Positions 35,301 through 47,700 of a stretch of DNA of 64,000 nucleotides are shown here, one piece after another (position 1 is the first letter of the stretch; each line of letters opens with the position of its first letter). The notes below the pieces were generated by a model that saw only the letters and a list, made by a program, of their open reading frames with translations, ran no database searches and was not told where the DNA came from. The DNA lies in the NCBI GenBank assembly GCA_902728285.1, contig CACVBU010000271.1, positions 699,371 to 763,370 on the forward strand, in the 5' to 3' direction. Both the position numbers and the translations under genes were made by a program. The stretch comes from Clytia hemisphaerica. Taxonomy: Eukaryota > Cnidaria > Hydrozoa > Leptothecata > Clytiidae.

Positions 35301-38300
35301 TTTTTTGTAGTCTGCAAAGAACAAGAAGCCGAAGCCACACAGCAACGCGAAGTTTTACTCTTCGAAGCATTGACCCAATTCATGAGAAAATCTGCACTAC
35401 ATTCAATCAACGAAATTGTCGGGTAAGGATCGAGGCTTGTACGTTGATAATAACGCACAAATCTCATTTAAACATCTTTTTGATACAGCGGAGTCTCCAT
35501 AATTCGAATCTCTATAACTCGAATAAATCCTTAACTCGAGCAAGTATTCTTGTTCCTTCAGCTAACAATGCCTCATAAACCAATCTCCATAATTCGAAAT
35601 TCCTTAACTCTAATAACAAGTTTATGTTCCCCGTGCGGGAACATCTGTATCTGTATTACAGCTGTATCTGTAATAGTAGGGCCAACCCTTAGGATTTAGA
35701 AGTACAAGACATGTAGTATACTTTTTTTACTTGGAATTTCGGCTCCATCCGATTATAACAAAATTTTTTTGAATTCGTCTCTTGAATATCGTCAATTTTT
35801 TACTGATTTTGGAGGTGACGAGTTTTGGCTATAACGCCAGTTTTTTACTTATTGATAATTTTGTAAGGCCTTATTCGCGGGCCCCCTTTCAAAAATATCT
35901 CAAAATCTCATCTACCTTCGAACCAATTATATGCATGTATTTCATGAATGATGGTATGGATCCCTGCTTTAACGTCCATGAACATTAGTTAGGTGAAAGG
36001 TGAACGTTGAAAGAACGTCTTGTAGATTAGCTCATATGAGCTAGATGTATACTTTACATACATTGGTTGTCATCCCGTTGTCATACGTGACAAAAGCTGA
36101 GATAAGTTTATACGTGTTTTCTGACTAGAGGAATCCTCATCTGATATATATTTGAATGATACGCTACACGTTTTTTTATAAGGACATTCAAAATTTTCTT
36201 AAAATTACTTACTTTTGGAGTTTCAAGCCTAAAAATGTTCTTATCATGTTCTTAATTTCACCATTTTATTAGTAATTTGGTCCATTCTCCTAAGAAATTG
36301 GATGTTTTCAAGTCCGTGAAGCCTTAAAATGTTATCCTTAAAAACTTGTTCTTAATATTTTGACCATCGAAGCCTTATTTTCGGTTTCTTATAAAGTTTG
36401 TTCTTATGAAAAACGTGAAGTGAGACCGGCCGTTTAGCTTCAAATTTTGAATTTACGCGCTCGATTATTTTCAAAACAATTTTTACTCTCCAACATCTCA
36501 GACACAGTTCGTGTTTGCAGCTATTTATCAAATCTTTAACAGCTATCAAATAAACATCTATTTTTTATTTTTTCTAAAATTTTTCGGATTTCCTCTAATA
36601 AATTAGGATAACAGTGTGACTTTATAGAATCTGTGATAGAAGTTTTGTTATTTAAAAAAGTAAAGTACAGTAAAGAATAATGATATATTGTATATCTAGT
36701 TTTGGGAAATATTTTGCCGAAGAACCATGAGTGTGGGAGCCATCGTCGAACTTGATTTAGAAGATTGCTTTAGGAAATTCCATGGGGTTTTTTACTCAAC
36801 AGATTTTAGAAGAAATCTTAAATTGTTAGCCCTTCTTATATATATTATCCACTTTTCTTTTAAAGCTATTACCATCAGAAATACAAGAAAGTTCAAACGC
36901 CTCATGTTATCCGCCATTATGCAGCAGGCGCCCGTCTGATTGGTTTATCTGAACAACAAATCAAACGCCACCTTGAACAATTGAGACGTTCATCTATGAG
37001 TAATAATAAAAGTCCATACGCTCAACCACCATACGCATTCATGCATTTATGTAGACAAAAAGAGGTCCCAAGACCTGTTAAACTTGAAAAGGTAGCTTTT
37101 ATTTTAACACGCTTTGTCATGTTTATCAATCACAAATTTTGATTTTATCTCCAGTCTTATTTTTCGAGATTCTCAGGCTTAATGTTCTGACAATTTTAGC
37201 AAGGCTGTCTTAAAGTGGACTTCAATAAAAAAACCTTTTAAAAAAAAATATAATAAAGCCTTTGTTGAAATGAGAACATCTCAAAAACAGCCAGCCTGAG
37301 AATTGAAACAATTAGCCGAATTTGCTCAAAATTATCTGAAGTCATAAGAAACTTTCCGGATTCTTTTAAATTCCTACATTTGAATTAGCAGAGCAGGTTT
37401 GTTCAACTCTAGTCCTCTAGGGCCGATTTTTATAATCCAAGGTAATTCTATAGTACACACGCATTAGAGTTATTAAATTTTGGCTCAGGTCTGACTGTTC
37501 TTAATTTTTTGAAATCTTATGAGATCTTATGAGTAATTTCTTAAAATCTTTGGCTCTGATTGCTCTTAATTTGTTCTTAAGTTTGGGCTAAATTTAGGCT
37601 TCTTGTTCCCATAAAACTGTTCTTTCTATAAAACTCTTCTCATAAAAAAGTATTTAAAGTTAATTAATTTTAAAACGTCACCAACCAACCATAATTGTTC
37701 TTCTTTCGTTTTTTTTAGATCACTGAGATCACGGAGGAGAGTTCGCCAACAAAAGTAAGGAGCTAAAATTCACGAAATGGTCCTTCTCTTACTTTTACAA
37801 TGGTTGCATCGATAGGGAACTAGGCTTTTTGAGACATTCATCATGTTTTTTAAAAGATCTTTTTTAGTAATATTATACATTATACATCATCTTTCAAAAA
37901 ATAACACCACCAATTTTGTTAACCCTATTGAACCTTAGGGGGGGCTTATCCTGTACCACCCCTTAACTTTTGATCTAGTGGGTCTTTTTGGATGAAATTT
38001 GGCACACAAGATCCTTGTCACGTAAGGTAACTTTTGACAAAAAGTTTTTTTTGATGACGTCACTCATCATGCCCAAAATTAGCAAAAACCGAAAATTTCC
38101 TTTGTTCTTATAAATAGCTATTGTATTCTAACAAAGGCTTTAGAAAAAAAGTTGCCTGAGTTTAAAATACTTATTTTATCCTAAATAATTACGGTTTAAA
38201 CGATATATTTGACACTAAAAATAAATTTGTATTGGAAAAGTGTCAATTTTTGTGACACCTTACTGTCAGAAATGTCATCATGATCAAGGTGTGGAATTTT

Positions 38301-40791
38301 TTAGGTGTCAAATTTTTTTTTTATTTTGAAGCTAAATAAAAGTTAGGAATTTAAAGAAAATTTCATGGCAAAAGCTCTATTATTTTAGGAGCTATTACCA
38401 ATAGTTTGACCTCCGAACAGAAAGAGCCCCCCCCCTAGGCCGAATAGGGTAATACATGACCCTCAATATGTCGGTTTAATTCGAATTCACAGGAAGAGAT
38501 ACTTTACTTATTTAGATTCGTGAGAATTTGAAGATCTTGGTACCAGATGCTCCACGACAATCAACATGTAAAGGACGTATTCGTTTGAAGATTGTATGGG
38601 ACCAAAAAGAAAAGGATGAGAAGGTCAGTAATGTAGTAACCCATAGCAACCATACCAAGCAGTCGTACCCGTGTAACATAGTCCTTATATGCTGTTGACG
38701 GTGGTTCTTTTTTGTCGCTTTTTGACCTCTTGTTGAGGATCGGCCGAGTAGAGAAGCCTCAAATTCCGATTTTTTATTCACACAGTTCACTTGGATTAAA
38801 CAAAACACTTTCCATCATTACTTTTGAACCATTTTCAGCTTAAGGGTATTTGGTGATTAACTTATATGTCCTTTTTACACCGGCCCATATTGGCGTTATT
38901 TTTGAGCTCGTGGCGTAATAAGAGCCGGTGTTAAAAGGGCCAGCATAAAAAGAGCCAAGATTTAGCAATTTTTACCTAAAAGCAGCGCTAAATTTTTCTC
39001 ATTATTTCTCAATTTAAAGGATTTATGGTATGATTCGCAATCGAAAATTATCCATTGTTTTACTCCATATTTAAAACTTCAGTGAAATATTTAATATTTT
39101 TAAAATCAGTGATTTTCGATGGAATTTTCAAGTTTACTACTGAAAAATGACATTTTATTTATTATTTATATTACTTATAATTTGAAGCATAAGTAGCCAT
39201 TTTTACAATTTGTTGGCGTAATTAACAGCCCTGATTGGCGTAAGACCAAAATTAGGCTGTGGCGTAAGGGCTGACGTAAAAGGGACCGGCGTTAAATTGA
39301 TGTTGCTGTAAATGATTGTTGCCATTAGTATAGTGGACACATGGCCCCGGCGTGCTAATCGAATTGAGGGGGCCAAAAAAATATGTCCATGGTTGGGCGG
39401 TGAAGAAAATTTTCGACTTTGCACCCTTATTTCACCCCCTATAAACGGTATATATAAGATTTTTTAAAGTAAAAAAAAAAATTTGCAAAATATTGGGGGG
39501 CCATGGGACAACACTCCTCCAAATCCTCTGTAAGCTTGTACTCAGATGTTTCTATTACAGTATTTTACAGTATTATACTATTTTTCACCTGATCCAATTA
39601 TTTATCCAATTTTCCTGTTCCTCTTTGTTACTGCTCTTGTTCTGTTCGTAGTGGCCCTTTGTGGAAACAATTCTTGAGCTGTCTAAAAGCTCAACGATTT
39701 TTGGGAGCCAGCCACTTAAAACATTCGTTATTATAATTAGTATTCCACTTGGCAAATAATCATTCTAATAATCTCGATTTCTATTTCCACTTATGTAGGC
39801 TGGTAAACTACCAAGTCTTATACCCACCAAACCTCACGAGACAGCTACATCTCAATCATTACGTAAAAAGCGGCGCCATAACGGCTGGGTGGCACAACGC
39901 TTTAACCCAGCTAACATTCGTGACCATTTACCAATTTTGACTACAAATAGTGTCAAACGTGAACTGAAAGCCGATGGGGGTGTTCTTATTGATCCTGATA
40001 AGCCGCATTCGTTGGATTTCGATGACGCGCCTGGATTAAGATTCAAGGTAAAAATTTAATACACACAGCCTCGGAAAATCAAAAAGTGCTGCAAGGGACT
40101 CTGGTCACAATTGGGCCTAAAAAAGATCCTCTTTAAATGCTTTATAGTTACATATAGTTCTAAAAGTCATCAATCAAAAAGTGGTGCAAGGCTCTGGGTA
40201 CTATATATTCATATAATGGTTCTCAGCCGGGAGCGAGGGTGCCTATCCCCTTTTCTATTTGCGCTAGACCTAGGAAGTCGAATGCCGAGGTGGAGCGCCA
40301 CACCAACTCTACTCTATCAGATTACCCAATCTAAGCTACTAACCCACTGAGGTGAACGGGGATCTAACCTACAACCCTTGAACTGTAAGGTGAATACACC
40401 ATTTCAACCATAGCCCTCAATTGCCGCGCGGGCATTTTTTTGTACGCTTTATCCCACTAAAACCGTCCCAGTCCTTTTTTTCACACCTATAAACATTAGA
40501 AAAAGGTGTCGAAAAAGGATTAGATCCAGTTTAGGGGGGATAATTGAATAATTAAGTGGCACGCGTTAAACAGTTTTCTCTTCGTCTTTTCAGGTTACAG
40601 GCCTTACAAACCAATACTACAAAGGGATTCAGAATCAGAAAAGTAGAGAAGCTGAAACACATTGGCATAGTCTCGGCGTCAACCGGATGCCGTCACAACA
40701 TTTACGCGAGTCTTATCGACGTGTATTTAAGGCTTACGTAGATTATCGTAACACCCCTGTATCATCGCTGTGCTCCAGCTCGATTGCATGA
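32399..40791 (+). CDS. EF-hand-pair protein with unrecognised C-terminal region (9 exons)
   Basis: Exons: 32399-32531, 33927-34070, 34771-34842, 35311-35422, 36866-37091, 37719-37754, 38516-38623, 39799-40047, 40594-40791. They join in frame to 425 residues. A basic N-terminal 44 residues precede one EF-hand pair with loops DSNGGGSIDADE (54-65) and DKDGNGEIDFEE (90-101). Both have acidic residues at positions 1 and 12, so calcium binding is likely. The remainder is helical and basic; the segment HYAAGARLIGL (about 180) and the tail have no domain I can name. The start is the first ATG after a T-poor leader; an upstream coding exon cannot be excluded. It lies 0.8 kb downstream of TAB1 in the same direction and is convergent with the next gene. 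It may belong to the EFCAB-type proteins, but that is a guess. Confidence 0.8.
33418..33640 (-). repeat. tRNA-derived SINE, family 2, copy 1
   Basis: On the minus strand the head reads 'tggtatagtggtcattga' (box A) followed by a perfect box B 'ggttcgattcc'. The body contains 'cgaaggttc', 'attgggtagtcagtc' and 'gctcattgaaag'. Copy 2, on the plus strand with a truncated head, is at 44815-45020. It lies in intron 1 of the EF-hand gene. Confidence 0.7.
35486..35625. mobile_element. CTCGAA-type mariner MITE fragment
   Basis: Begins after TA with CAGCGGAGTCTCCATAA and carries repeated 'taactcgaa'/'aattcgaa' motifs. The same terminus is found at 42575-42666 and 52318-52514. The right terminus is not clear. 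Confidence 0.45.
36167..36417. mobile_element. CACGTTTTTTT-type MITE
   Basis: About 251 bp with inverted ends CACGTTTTTTTATAAG and CTTATGAAAAACGTG. The left end is TA-flanked. The interior has 'ttgttcttaat' and 'gttcttat' motifs shared with 49245-49460, 46700-46780 and the small copy at 50951-51062. It is intronic in the EF-hand gene. Confidence 0.55.
37921..38447. mobile_element. MITE-like element with ACCCTATT…GGGGGG ends
   Basis: About 527 bp. The left end, 'accctattgaaccttagggg', is matched in reverse at the right end around 38430-38447, 'cccctaggccgaataggg'. No coding capacity. It sits just upstream of EF-hand gene exon 7. Confidence 0.5.
38872..39297. mobile_element. Inverted-repeat element with internal GGCGTAA units
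   Basis: Left 'tttttacaccggccc' is inverted at the right as 'gggaccggcgttaaa'. Repeated 'ggcgtaa' and 'aaaagggcc' blocks fill both sides. It is intronic in the EF-hand gene, with no coding capacity. Confidence 0.45.
40220..40418 (-). repeat. tRNA-derived SINE, family 1, copy 2
   Basis: Reverse complement of the SINE at 27803-28025. Shared segments are 'cagattacccaatct', 'ggtctagcgcaaatagaaaa' (reverse) and box B-like 'gggttgtaggtt'. The box A region is decayed. It lies in the last intron of the EF-hand gene. Confidence 0.65.
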
Positions 40792-41572
40792 TATGAAATA
40801 CTTGTTTTTTTTAGTGTGTCTTGAGAATATAAACAAAAATTGTAACCAAGCCACTAACTAATTTTATTTCGTGTTTAAAGTTCCATTTCATTAAGAATTT
40901 ACAAGCTAAATTTACATGAGGATTATCCCTTTAGGTTTTTAAAATAACTGAAAATTAATGGTGAAAGAAGATTCCTTTTTTACGGAGTTCAGCAGATATT
41001 CGAGAGGTTAAAAAGCACCAAGAAACGACCGTCCAAGCAACGAAAAACAAGATCCCCCGTTCGCGGGGTTCGGCCCCGATATTCGAAGAAACAACGGTGT
41101 CAAACGAGAGACAGCCGTCGAGGCTAAAAGATTAGTTTTTAAAACATGTACAAAAGGAATCAACCTCATTACAAGAGATTCTCCCTTATATTTACAAAGG
41201 TTCAATGAAAGTAAGACTAATAATTTACAAATAATACTCTCGGGTACGGGAGAGGTTGGAATAAAAATGTCCTGGGTGTAAAATTTTTGAAAGTGAGGCT
41301 AATACAGCAGAATTAGGGCAAAAAAGAGAACTTTCGAAAACATTTTCCCAAAAAATAATTAGCGGTAAGTTTGGACTGAGGATATTCTGGGTGGAAATTT
41401 TTTGAAAAATTAATTAGCGGGAGGGGGACGCTTATTAGGTACACGAGGGTATATTAACTCAAATTTAATATTTGCAGTGATAGACTACATTCTTAAATTT
41501 GCTAGAAGTCTAGAAGTCCACGTTAAGTATAATTTAAGCAAAAATTACGACTTTTGCAAATATTTATTTCAT

Positions 41573-41578
41573 CTTATA
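41573..41578 (-). terminator. Poly(A) signal of the six-EF-hand gene
   Basis: AATAAA on the minus strand, 133 bp past the stop codon. Confidence 0.55.
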
Positions 41579-41710
41579 TACAATAATTTACAAAACAAGT
41601 TTCAAAATAAATCTTTGTTAATTCCAGCATGGTGCCCATGATACTCGCATACATCTCATGCAACTTTTATGCGTGATAGATCGAGTATCCACTGTAAAAA
41701 TTTTCTATCC

Positions 41711-44700
41711 TTATTTGGTCTTCATTGGTCCAGTAAGCAACTTGACAAACTCTAAAATGTAAAAACGGGATTTAATCTATACTGTTTGAAGAAACTTATC
41801 AAATGACCTTAACCAAAAAATGGTCTCGTTGGGAAAAACTATTCTTCAATCCAAGTTCACCGCTAACTAGCAAAACAGGGCTTTTTGAGTTTTTCGCATT
41901 TAAAACTAAAACTAAAATCATCTTAAACTAAATCATTTGGCTAAATTTTGGTAAAAAGCCTAGAACAGATTAGAAACAATCCATATCTCTACCCTGAGTA
42001 TCAAAGGCCAAGTTTTCAAAGAGAAAATATTTTATTCAAGCTGCGATGCTCAGATCTCAGATTTAAGAAAATGCTGACTTAAGGCCCCTATAATAACTAA
42101 CAAGTCAAAAGTGAATAAAGTAAGTATATCCAGAACATTCTTAAAAACACAAACCTAAAAACGCAAAAATACGGCCAACTGAACCAGATGTAATGGTTCT
42201 TATAAAAATCGTGCCATTTGAGACTCGTGAAATATCCAATATTATCTTACCAGCGAACTCGATTTCACCATTCCCATCAGCATCCGCCTCTTTCAACATA
42301 TCCTGCACTTCTTCTAATGTTAAATCTTCACCAAGTTTTTTCATACATTGCCATAATTCTTCTGAAGTAATCGTTCCATCACCGTCTTGGTCAAAGAAGG
42401 CGAACGCCTGAACAGAAAAAAAATTGGATAAAGTCTTGTGGCAGAAACAATCAGAAACTATCTTTCCCGTGGGTGATGTTTTCGTCAGTAAAGTATGATT
42501 TACACTCGGTAAAAATATGGTCCAGTAGTTTATGATTGAAGAGGGAAACTCGGTGGAAGTGATTAATTATAGTACAGTTGAGTCTCCATAACTCGAACCT
42601 CAAATGTCCCCTTAACTCGAACAAATCTGTGTTCCCATGCGTGTTCGAGTTATGGAGACACTACTGTATCATGATTATACGCGGCAACTAACAAAAAAAC
42701 AACAATCAGGAACACAATCTCAAAATACCCAAATAACGCAACATTAGGAAAATTAATATCACATACCTCTCTCATTTCTTTATTGATATCAGTAGCACCC
42801 ATTGTTTGTGACATGATCTTTTTGAAGGATTCAAAATCCAAATTTCCTTCAGCGTCTGTATCTACGTCTTCCAACATTTCTGATACGAAAAGAACATAAC
42901 ACCCATGTCTCAATGCCCATGTGTGAATCTTTTATAAGTGTTAATCCCTTATTGTTTAATACACCCCCTTCTCACAGGTAGGATTTTTTCAGCCAGCGGG
43001 GATATATAATATTGATAATCCCATAATTTTTATGGCTGGGGATTTCAACTCTTTTGTCAGAAAATTCAGTTGGGATGGAAAAAATAGCATAACATTTTGC
43101 GGTGAGGACTGGTTTTTATGATTATTTTCAGCGGGGACAAAAATGGGTTGGGATTTCACAACCTCGTTCCTTGCGTATTAATCAGCTTTTTTATGCTTAC
43201 TGATAACGCTTGATAACATTCTCTGGCGTCCAATCAATAGCGTAAATAAAGCCTGGGATACATAGGAACGAGGTTGGGGATTTCGCTCATTGTAATTCAA
43301 AAAACCAACGGGGGATTTTGAAAACTAAAGTGGCTTCCAACGGTTGGTCCAGAGCTCAGTGTAGTTTTCTAATAGAGATAAAAATTCGGGGTATTTTTGA
43401 CACTGCGACAATTGTTTTGGCCAATTTTTGCAATGGGGAAGGGGTGTCACCGGCTCTGTGATACTGGGTGTACAGTAAAATGAAAGAAAGGCTGAATTTC
43501 ACAGCAACGATCCATAACCAGGGGAATCCTGGGGAAAGTGTAATCAATTTGAGTTTTAACTGATAATATCTCACTTATTTTGAGGTAAAAACAGTTTTTT
43601 TAACCTTTGATGTCACCATCACTAACAGTTTGACCAAGGTTGGTCATTACTTCACGTAATTCTTCCATTGAAATTGTTCCATCACCATCCTGGTCAAACA
43701 TACTAAATGCTTCACGTATATCATTGGTCTGGTCTTCTGTCAGTTCGGTAAATGTCTGAAAAAGTAAAGTTTATATCAAACACACTGTGGTCCAGCCTGA
43801 TAGACGAAAACCTTTTTATTACACAGTTAAACCATTGACTTTCAAGCCCGAAGGACTAGACTCTCGTTCTGGTTGGGAAATAAGTGGCTTCACTTTTTCT
43901 TGCCTGAGAAAGATTAGAGATCTACTCTAGTCCTTCGGGCTTTAAACACAACGAGTTTAACATACAAAATGAAAAATTTGGCGGGTGTGAAGGTACTGGC
44001 TAACCGTGGTCAGAAAAAGAATATAGAAATGTACAATAAAAATTTCCTCAGACTTCACGAATTTCAATTTTGGCCTATTTCAAGTTAAGACATAGTACAG
44101 AGGTCAATACAAAGCTTTTTATCTCAGACAGAATATAGACTTTAAACAATGAACCAAGATGCTTCAAATTTTGTTGAATAATTTTTCTAGATGAAAAAAT
44201 TAGAAGAACTTCGATTGTCAAAGATTTTAAATCTCTTTTGGTTAAATACCACAATCATGGTCGTAATATTTGAGAAAAAAGGGAAATCCTCCGGGAAGTT
44301 TTGTAACCACAATCGATTTGTAAGTGCTCTAAAGTAGGTTGGAAGGGTAGAGTTTTAACTCTGAGTTTTAACACGAGGCTTAAGACGAAGGATCTGATGA
44401 TCCAAAAGTTCAAAAATGGTTCAATGAGGCTCATAATATAGCCTGGAGGCCTATAAACCCAAGCCAAATTGAAATATCCGATTAAATTTTTGAGAGATGG
44501 CCCAAAATCGACTTTCTCGCCCGAACTCCAAATTTCAAAAAACGCGGAAATAAGCTGAATTCTCAATAGATTTTGACCATGATTGCAGTAGTAATTCAAT
44601 GGGCTGATACAGAATTTTTTGCTTGCTTCTGCTTATGCATATCGAAATTTACGTAAAATTCTGCGTCGATTGGTATACATTTTAAAGGCATTTGAAGAAA

Positions 44701-47700
44701 AACTGAGGCCACAGGAGCCTCAAACTTTCGATAAAGTCAAACTTTCGACCAACTTCCAAGAGGTCAAATTTTCGATTTCTAAAAAGGCTCTGAGAAAAAA
44801 TGCCAGCACGGTAAGTTAACCTTGGTTGCTGCACAGGCGGCTGAGGTTCGATTCCAACTCGCAGCTGCTCACTTGGCAAGTGAATGAACCTTCGCCCGGG
44901 TCAACCCATGCCATGTGAAGGTGATTGGGTAGTCAGTCCAATGAGCTGACGGGGAGCTCATTGAAAGTGTCTATATTTGCGAGAATGGGCCTCACAGTCT
45001 CCTGTAACTCAACCAAATAAAAATAGAAAAAAGAATGATAAAGAATACCTGAGCTTGACTTTTCTTTCTGTCTTTGTTATCTTTGATATGTTGTTTTCGC
45101 ACTTTATCAATAGCTGTGTGGAGAGCGTCTAAGAATCCGTGAAAATCCACTTCTCCGCCTTTTTTCTCAATAATTTTATCAAAGATATCGTTTATTTCTT
45201 CGTCTTTGGGTTTCGGTTGAAGCGAGCGCAGAGCAGTACGAACTTGTTTAGCGGAAATGATTTCACGTTTTCCATTTGTGAAGTAATTGAAGACTGCACG
45301 GAAATCTTCGATATCTTCTTGATTGAATATGGAGTATGCCTGTTAAACAAAGAAAATATTTGAACGATTGAGACTAAAGGGGTAATGAGCTCAGAACAGA
45401 ACAGTTCAGAGTCGATAATGCAAACCTCAACTACTTATTATTGATTCAAAATCTGAAATCTAATCTGGTGATTGTCCGATCAAGGGATGTCATGCACTCT
45501 ACTCCAGAGGAATAAGGCGGGTTCGTGGAGGTCAAAATTCTTGCAACGTTACTAATCAATTTCATAACCTCATTTCAAAATTTGAAATTATTTTGATGAT
45601 TCTATTAAAAGTTATTAGAATTTCAATTTTTATGACGTCATCAAAATAGCGCAAAATTGAGGATTTTTGCGAATTACGCAAAATTGAGGATTTTTGCGAA
45701 TTACGCAAAATTTAAAAATGAAAAAACATCTGCCTAGACTGAATCTTAATCTACTTAGTTATACGCTTCGTTTGAGCCCAAAATGAGCTTCTGAAAATGA
45801 TTTGTAACGTTGCAAGCATTTTGACCTGCAGCACTCAGGAAAAGCAAATTTCAAAGACGTACTATAGTCTTTGTTGTAGACTTATTAGAACTGCGTTGGA
45901 ATACCGCAACAGTATTACAGAAAATAATTTTTAACCAGTATAACGTGGAATAAAGGCTTCTTCTAAGTCAATGACCCACTAGGTTCTATCCGATTCTCCC
46001 AGTTCTGTAAATTATACAATTCGGGCTTGTAAAACTTAGACACCGCCAGCAGTCTTTAAAAAATACAAACCTCCAATTTGTGCTTCATCGTCATCAATGT
46101 GGTCTTTTTCAAAACCATTTAAAAGGTCTTTATTAAGTTTCTAATATTTTCAATTCCAATATTCCTCAAAAACACATTAAGTGTTGAGACGAAAGTGTAC
46201 TATATAATTCGTACGTAACATATGTTACACGTACGGCTATAGGTATCTCAATATGTAATATGCTTTTCCGATTTTATCTAGATCTTAAGACATCAAGATA
46301 TACCGTCGACAACATATTCCTCTTAAAGCTGCGAAATATCGAAATTATTATAAATCTGTGCTTCTGTACTATGCTTACTCGGAGAGAGAAACTCATTTCG
46401 AAATCAATGAAAATCCACTTTGCTGTGCTTTTGATCTCAATAACCCTCAGGGATATCTTTAAGCTAATTTAAAATGATTAAGTCAACCTTTCACAAAAGA
46501 AATACTTAATATTGGATGTCTTCGATTAATTGATTACGCTAGAGGTATTAAATTTGCAAGCATTTCTTTTATAAGAATCTTTGTAAATTTTGACTCCAAA
46601 GCTAGGTTGATCTAGGTTGATCTGAAATTCGTGACCTCTAGACTATTTTTAATATTTTGCTCACCTTGACTTAATCTTTTAGCCATTTTTTAATCTGAGA
46701 AAGGGATTTTTCTTAATTTGTTCTTAAGTTTCGGTCAAAATTGAAACTCGTTCTTGTTTAACTTTTCTTATAAAAAGTGTTTACAATCGTCCAGGGTGAC
46801 TCTGTAAGAATATTTGATGTGTACTTTATGCTTATAAAAAACTTTAAATGGATTATCTAGGATACAATGTCTGATGCGCGTGATTTTGCATTAAGCAATG
46901 TTTTCTGTCTAAAGGGAGGGATTTGTCGAGGACCTATTTGTCACTATAGTTATTGCTAATTAAAATCACCTTAAATTTAAAGCTAATGAAGGAAAATCTT
47001 TTCACTGGGTGCCTTGACGATTAATTAGATGTTATTTTTTAATTGCTGCTTGTAATTCAAAAAGTTGGACTGAGATGGAACCTGCAATATAAAATATGTC
47101 ATATAAAGTTTCATACGTGCTTATTTTTATAAGAATGTACTCTATTAGAAATGCTAACAATATCACCTTAATAGAATTTGGCAACTGCCATTTTAAGAGT
47201 ATATATTTTTACATCCAAATCTCCAAATTGCCAATTGTTCTTCAAGAATGCAGGCAAAAAATGCCATATTTTTGGTTGACGTATGTATTTCATGTAAAAA
47301 TTTAGGTTGGATTCGGACCTTTAGGAATATTTTAGGATGGTTTTCAATCATGTCTTAGAATTTTCTACTCATATTTATCTTCTTGTGACATTCATACTTT
47401 AAAGAAGATTTTTCATGATATGATTCTATGAGCCTCTTAGTAGTGAAAAGCATCTTATCCTTTTCAAGTAGAAAAGGGATTTGAAAGAGATAGTTTGAAT
47501 AAGCGGTTTAAAATGAAGACTAGAGAAAAAAATTTGAAATTCAACTGTGACCTGGAGACGTTATATTGCATTGGAAGTTTCTAAATCATTTCATCGTTGT
47601 TTTTATAAGAACAATTTAAGAACAATGTCGGGCATGGAATTATACTCAATTTCAAGCAATTTAGGGGTCAAAGTAGTGAAAAAGCCTAAAATACCTCACC

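Noticed and set aside
46050-46100. Possible extra exon of the six-EF-hand gene (minus strand, DDDEAQ-like translation)
   Set aside because: The flanking exons already join in phase, and no clear acceptor is present.
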